Assembly: GCA_900316795.1 (NCBI GenBank) | Contig: ONEF01000005.1 | Location: 1 to 64,000 of the forward strand | Length of the DNA stretch: 64,000 nt | Reading direction: 5' to 3' | Source of the DNA: an uncultured Bacteroidales bacterium | GTDB lineage: Bacteria > Bacteroidota > Bacteroidia > Bacteroidales > UBA932 | Shown here: one piece after another, positions 60,416 through 64,000 of the stretch | How positions within the stretch are numbered: position 1 is the stretch's first letter | Layout: the number at the start of each line of letters is the position of its first letter | Translations under genes and position numbers: made by a program | The notes under the pieces: model-generated | The model's input: only the letters and a program-made list of their open reading frames with translations | Databases searched by the model: none | Told to the model about the DNA's origin: nothing

Positions 60416-61732
60416 ATGAAGAAATTAATAGAAACTATAAGGAACATTTTCAAGATCGAGGATCTGAGGAAGAGGATAATCTATACTTTCCTCCTCATTC
60501 TGGTCTATCGTTTTGGAAGCTTTGTAGTGATGCCGGGAATCAATCCGCACATGATTGCGGATTCCAACCTGACAGCTCAGACCTCTGAGGGTCTTCTCGG
60601 CTTGCTCAATATGTTCTCCGGAGGAGCCTTTGGAAACGCGTCCATATTTGCACTTGGTGTAATGCCTTACATCTCTGCATCTATCGTTCTCCAGCTCCTC
60701 GGCATTATGGTTCCATACTTCCAGAAGCTTCAGAAAGAAGGTGAGAGCGGAAGAAGGAAGATGAATCAGTGGACACGTTACCTGACCATAGTCATTTTGG
60801 CTATCCAGGGTCCTGCTTATCTTACCAACCTCCACAACCAGCTTCCTAGAGAAGCGTTCCTGCTTCAGGGCTTCTCCTTCAACCTGTTTGCCACTCTGGT
60901 GCTTATCGGAGGTACCATGTTTATCATGTGGCTCGGCGAGAGGATTACAGACCGTGGAATAGGAAACGGTATCTCTCTGATCATCATGATAGGTATCGTT
61001 GCCAGACTGCCACATGCCCTTGTAGCTGAGATCGGAACCAGGATGAGCGCAAGCATCGGAGGTCCTCTGATGCTCATTGTGGAATTCATACTCCTGTTTG
61101 TCGTATTCGCCCTCACAATTGCTCTTGTACAGGGAACCCGCAAGATTCCTGTACAGTATGCAAAGAGGATCGTTGGCAACAAGCAGTATGGTGGCGTAAG
61201 ACAGTATATCCCTTTGAAGATAAATGCTGCCAACGTTATGCCTATCATATTTGCACAGGCTCTTATGATGTTCCCTCTCTTGTTCTCCCAGTTTGACGCA
61301 ACAAGAGGATTTGCCGCAACATTCTCAGATGTCAAAGGTTTCTGGTATAATGCAGTGTTTGCATTCCTTATCATAATCTTCACATACTTCTACACAACTG
61401 TCATCATCAACCCGACTCAGATGGCAGACGAGATGAAGAAGAACGGCGGATTCATCCCTGGCGTAAAGCCTGGCAAGAATACCGCTGAGTACATAGACTC
61501 AGTAATGAGCCGTATCACTCTGCCTGGTTCCATCTTCCTGGCTATAGTAGGTATCCTTCCTGCACTGGCCATGATAGTTGGAGTAAACAACCAGTTTGCA
61601 CAGTTCTACGGCGGTACATCCCTGCTTATCATGGTAGGTGTTGTGCTGGATACATTGCAGCAGATTGAGAGTCATCTGCTCATGAGGCACTATGACGGCT
61701 TGACAAAGACCGGAAGATTGAAGGGAAGATAG
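60416..61732 (+). CDS. secY: protein translocase subunit SecY
   Basis: 438 residues with ten membrane helices. Conserved parts include GLLNMFSGGAFGNASIFALG, YISASIVLQLLG and GERITDRGIGNGISLIIMIG. It forms the channel for Sec export and membrane insertion; many secreted proteins in this window depend on it. Confidence 0.97.
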   Translation: MKKLIETIRNIFKIEDLRKRIIYTFLLILVYRFGSFVVMPGINPHMIADSNLTAQTSEGLLGLLNMFSGGAFGNASIFALGVMPYISASIVLQLLGIMVPYFQKLQKEGESGRRKMNQWTRYLTIVILAIQGPAYLTNLHNQLPREAFLLQGFSFNLFATLVLIGGTMFIMWLGERITDRGIGNGISLIIMIGIVARLPHALVAEIGTRMSASIGGPLMLIVEFILLFVVFALTIALVQGTRKIPVQYAKRIVGNKQYGGVRQYIPLKINAANVMPIIFAQALMMFPLLFSQFDATRGFAATFSDVKGFWYNAVFAFLIIIFTYFYTTVIINPTQMADEMKKNGGFIPGVKPGKNTAEYIDSVMSRITLPGSIFLAIVGILPALAMIVGVNNQFAQFYGGTSLLIMVGVVLDTLQQIESHLLMRHYDGLTKTGRLKGR

Positions 61733-61766
61733 CAGAAAGTTTTAAAGAGTCATTGAAGTCAGTAAT

Positions 61767-62540
61767 ATGATACACTATAAGACAGAGGAACAGATTCAGA
61801 TTCTCAAAGAGAATGCTATCCTGGTGTCAAAGACATTGGCTGAAGTTGGAAAGCACGTTGCTCCGGGTGTGACTTTGAAGCAGCTGGACAAGGTGGCCGA
61901 GACTTTCATTCGCGACAACGGGGCTGTTCCTGGGTTTCTTGGGTACGGAGGTTTTCCGGCAACGCTCTGCCTGAGTGTAAACGACATGGTAGTGCACGGG
62001 ATTCCCGATGGCTATGTACTCAAGGATGGTGATATCGTTTCAGTGGACTGCGGTACTGTCTATAAGGGCCTCTATGGAGATTCTGCCTACACTTTTCCTG
62101 TAGGCGAGGTTGACCAGGAGACGGCTTTTCTTCTCAAAACGACGGAGGAAAGCCTCTATCTGGGAGCCGCCCAGGCAGTGGACGGGAACAGGACAGGAGA
62201 CATCGGACACGCTGTCCAGTCCTATTGCGAAGCTCGCGGCTTCTCTGTAGTAAGGGAGCTTGTAGGGCACGGAATAGGGGAAGACATGCACGAGGATCCT
62301 ATGGTTCCCAACTATGGCAAGGCAGGAAGCGGCAAGAAACTCCGCGAAGGTATGGTCATCTGCATCGAGCCGATGATCAATGCCGGAGGCAAAGAGGTCT
62401 ATGAAAAGAGAGACGGTTGGGGAATCGCCACCACAGACGGCAAGAAGTCTGCCCATTTTGAGTTCACCGTAGCGGTACGCAAAGGTAAACCTGAAATACT
62501 GACGACATTCGATTACATTAAAAAGATCAAGGAATATTGA
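61767..62540 (+). CDS. map: methionine aminopeptidase type I
   Basis: 257 residues. Metal ligands appear as [20 protein letters not shown] (two Asp), [15 protein letters not shown] (His), [12 protein letters not shown] (Glu) and a late HFEFTVAV (Glu). It removes the initiator methionine. It ends one base before infA. Confidence 0.96.
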   Translation: MIHYKTEEQIQILKENAILVSKTLAEVGKHVAPGVTLKQLDKVAETFIRDNGAVPGFLGYGGFPATLCLSVNDMVVHGIPDGYVLKDGDIVSVDCGTVYKGLYGDSAYTFPVGEVDQETAFLLKTTEESLYLGAAQAVDGNRTGDIGHAVQSYCEARGFSVVRELVGHGIGEDMHEDPMVPNYGKAGSGKKLREGMVICIEPMINAGGKEVYEKRDGWGIATTDGKKSAHFEFTVAVRKGKPEILTTFDYIKKIKEY

Positions 62541-62541
62541 T

Positions 62542-62760
62542 ATGTCAAAACAAGAATCTATTGAAAGAGACGGCGTTATTCTGGAAGCACTTTCCAACGC
62601 CATGTTCAAGGTGGAGCTGGATAACGGTCCCATCATAATTGCCCACATCTCCGGAAAGATGAGGATGCACTACATCAAGATACTTCCTGGCGACAGGGTA
62701 AAGGTGGAGATGTCTCCGTATGACCTTACCAAGGGACGCATTTCCTTCAGGTACAAGTAA
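62542..62760 (+). CDS. infA: translation initiation factor IF-1
   Basis: 72 residues ([40 protein letters not shown]; ends RISFRYK). An OB-fold factor that binds the 30S A site. Confidence 0.97.
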   Translation: MSKQESIERDGVILEALSNAMFKVELDNGPIIIAHISGKMRMHYIKILPGDRVKVEMSPYDLTKGRISFRYK

Positions 62761-62800
62761 TGTAATCGTTGAAAGAAAGATAATTAAAAAACTCAATACA

Positions 62801-62917
62801 ATGAAAGTCAAAGCTTCAGTAAAAAAGCGCAGCGAGGATTGCAAGATCGTAAGACGCAAGGGACGCGTTTACATCATCTGCAAAAAGAACCCTAAGTTCA
62901 AGATGCGTCAGGGTTAA
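62801..62917 (+). CDS. rpmJ: ribosomal protein L36, zinc-site-deficient
   Basis: 38 residues from the ATG at 62801. Of the usual zinc ligands (Cys11, Cys14, Cys27, His) only Cys14 and Cys27 remain; position 11 is Ser and the His position is Phe. It is therefore probably a zinc-free form. Confidence 0.95.
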   Translation: MKVKASVKKRSEDCKIVRRKGRVYIICKKNPKFKMRQG

Positions 62918-62983
62918 TCGGGAGATTGCTCTGAAAACGTTTGTATAACAGAAAAATATAAAATCAAAGCAAAAAATTAGAAT

Positions 62984-63361
62984 ATGGCACGTATAGCCGG
63001 TGTAGATTTACCAAAAAACAAAAGGGGAGAGATAGGTCTTACCTATATCTTCGGAATTGGCCGCTCTTCTGCCCAAAAAATCCTTGACAAAAACAGCATT
63101 GACCGCAACATCAAGGTGCAGGATTGGACAGATGACCAGATTGCTGCAATAAGAAAGACGATTGCAGACGAGTATAAGATTGAGGGCGAGCTTCGTACCG
63201 CAACTCAGTTGAACATCAAACGTCTTATGGATATCGGATGCTACAGAGGTATCCGTCATAGACTAGGTCTGCCTGTAAGAGGGCAAAGCACTAAGAACAA
63301 TGCCCGTACAAGAAAGGGAAAGAAGAAGACTGTTGCAAACAAGAAGAAGGCAACCAAATAA
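62984..63361 (+). CDS. rpsM: ribosomal protein S13
   Basis: 125 residues ([40 protein letters not shown]). A basic tail reaches the P-site tRNA. A 66-base AT-rich gap separates it from rpmJ. Confidence 0.97.
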   Translation: MARIAGVDLPKNKRGEIGLTYIFGIGRSSAQKILDKNSIDRNIKVQDWTDDQIAAIRKTIADEYKIEGELRTATQLNIKRLMDIGCYRGIRHRLGLPVRGQSTKNNARTRKGKKKTVANKKKATK

Positions 63362-63374
63362 ACGGACTTAGATT

Positions 63375-63764
63375 ATGGCAAAGAAAGTAGTTTCAAACAG
63401 AAAGAGAGTTGTAAAGGTAGATGCAGTGGGCCAGGCTCACATTTCCTCTACATTCAACAACGTCATAGTTACGCTGACAAACTCTAAGGGTCAGGTAATA
63501 AGTTGGTCCTCAGCCGGAAAGATGGGCTTCAGAGGATCAAAGAAGAACACTCCTTACGCAGCCCAGGTAGCTGCAGAGGACTGCGCAAAGGTTGCATTCG
63601 ACGCTGGCCTTCGCAGAGTAAAAGCATACGTTAAGGGTCCGGGCGCCGGCCGTGAGTCTGCAATCAGGACTATTCACAATGCAGGTATTGAAGTGACCGA
63701 GATAGTTGACGTTACTCCACTTCCTCACAATGGTTGCCGTCCAAAAGGCCGCCGTAGAGTTTAA
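63375..63764 (+). CDS. rpsK: ribosomal protein S11
   Basis: 129 residues ([35 protein letters not shown]). It forms part of the platform near the E site. Confidence 0.97.
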   Translation: MAKKVVSNRKRVVKVDAVGQAHISSTFNNVIVTLTNSKGQVISWSSAGKMGFRGSKKNTPYAAQVAAEDCAKVAFDAGLRRVKAYVKGPGAGRESAIRTIHNAGIEVTEIVDVTPLPHNGCRPKGRRRV

Positions 63765-63784
63765 CTGATTAATCGTTTAAGAAT

Positions 63785-64000
63785 ATGGCTAGATATACTG
63801 GACCAAAGACAAAGATCGCCCGCAAGTTTGGCGAGCCTATATATGGACCTGACAAGGCTTATGAAAAGAGGGTAAGGGACAACAAGAATTACCCTTCAGG
63901 ACAGCACGGTGCCGCAAAGAAGAGAAAGAAAGTATCTGAGTACGGTACCCAGCTGAAGGAAAAAGAGAAGGTAAAGTACACTTACGGAGTTCTCGAGAGA
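63785..64000 (+). CDS. rpsD: ribosomal protein S4, partial
   Basis: The first 72 codons ([40 protein letters not shown]). The gene continues beyond the window. In this phylum rpoA and rplQ normally follow. Confidence 0.96.
   Translation, partial: MARYTGPKTKIARKFGEPIYGPDKAYEKRVRDNKNYPSGQHGAAKKRKKVSEYGTQLKEKEKVKYTYGVLER

Noticed and set aside
1-64000. CRISPR arrays, complete insertion sequences, rRNA genes
   Set aside because: No regularly spaced repeats, transposase gene or rRNA sequence was seen in the window.

Overview
The window looks like a chromosomal segment of a member of the Bacteroidales (Bacteroidota). Support comes from promoters of the TTTG / TAnnTTTG type, FeoA-FeoB fusion, DUF5686, DUF4270, DUF3098 and DUF4294 proteins, an Oar-like TonB-dependent receptor, fimbrillin-like lipoproteins, BspA-type repeats, and the rplO-secY-map-infA-rpmJ-rpsM-rpsK-rpsD gene order. 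Genus cannot be fixed from the sequence alone.

Layout. (1) About 1-8.6 kb is an accessory, AT-rich stretch. It holds a truncated barrel-like protein, a secreted TonB-C-like protein, two paralogous secreted proteins, a membrane protein, a relic of a recombinase helix-turn-helix and two copies of a 33-bp repeat. These are followed by an orphan CDI-type immunity gene, a ParDE pair whose toxin seems to carry an in-frame deletion, a metallopeptidase-like lipoprotein and an AbiEi/AbiEii pair. (2) About 8.6-12.8 kb carries fimbrillin-like lipoproteins and a TPR protein. (3) About 13.5-27.2 kb is a long minus-strand gene run. Its core is acyltransferase, ketoacyl synthase, acyl carrier protein, MMPL exporter, FAD oxidoreductase and LolA-like protein, which suggests synthesis and envelope delivery of a non-standard acyl product. 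(4) About 27.4-31.2 kb has two cassettes of a short acidic-tailed peptide plus a large lipoprotein, on either side of a tRNA-Glu. A third such cassette lies at 8.6-10.7 kb. (5) About 31.3-55 kb is mostly housekeeping: FeoAB, a C69 peptidase, CdaA, ComF, a PHP phosphatase, MutS2, MetK behind a SAM-II riboswitch, an Oar-like receptor, FtsX-DUF3098-UppP-LpxH, a glutamate symporter and an M19 dipeptidase. (6) 55.2-64 kb is a ribosomal protein operon that starts abruptly at rplP behind its own promoter and runs into rpsD at the window edge.

Most noteworthy: the three short-peptide/lipoprotein cassettes with a shared peptide pattern; the SAM-II aptamer with two tiny ORFs between it and metK; the S10-spc cluster split between rpsC and rplP; the lipid/export operon; and the degraded defence region with an apparently crippled ParE and an orphan immunity gene. 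Function statements rest on motif recognition by eye; no database search was run.
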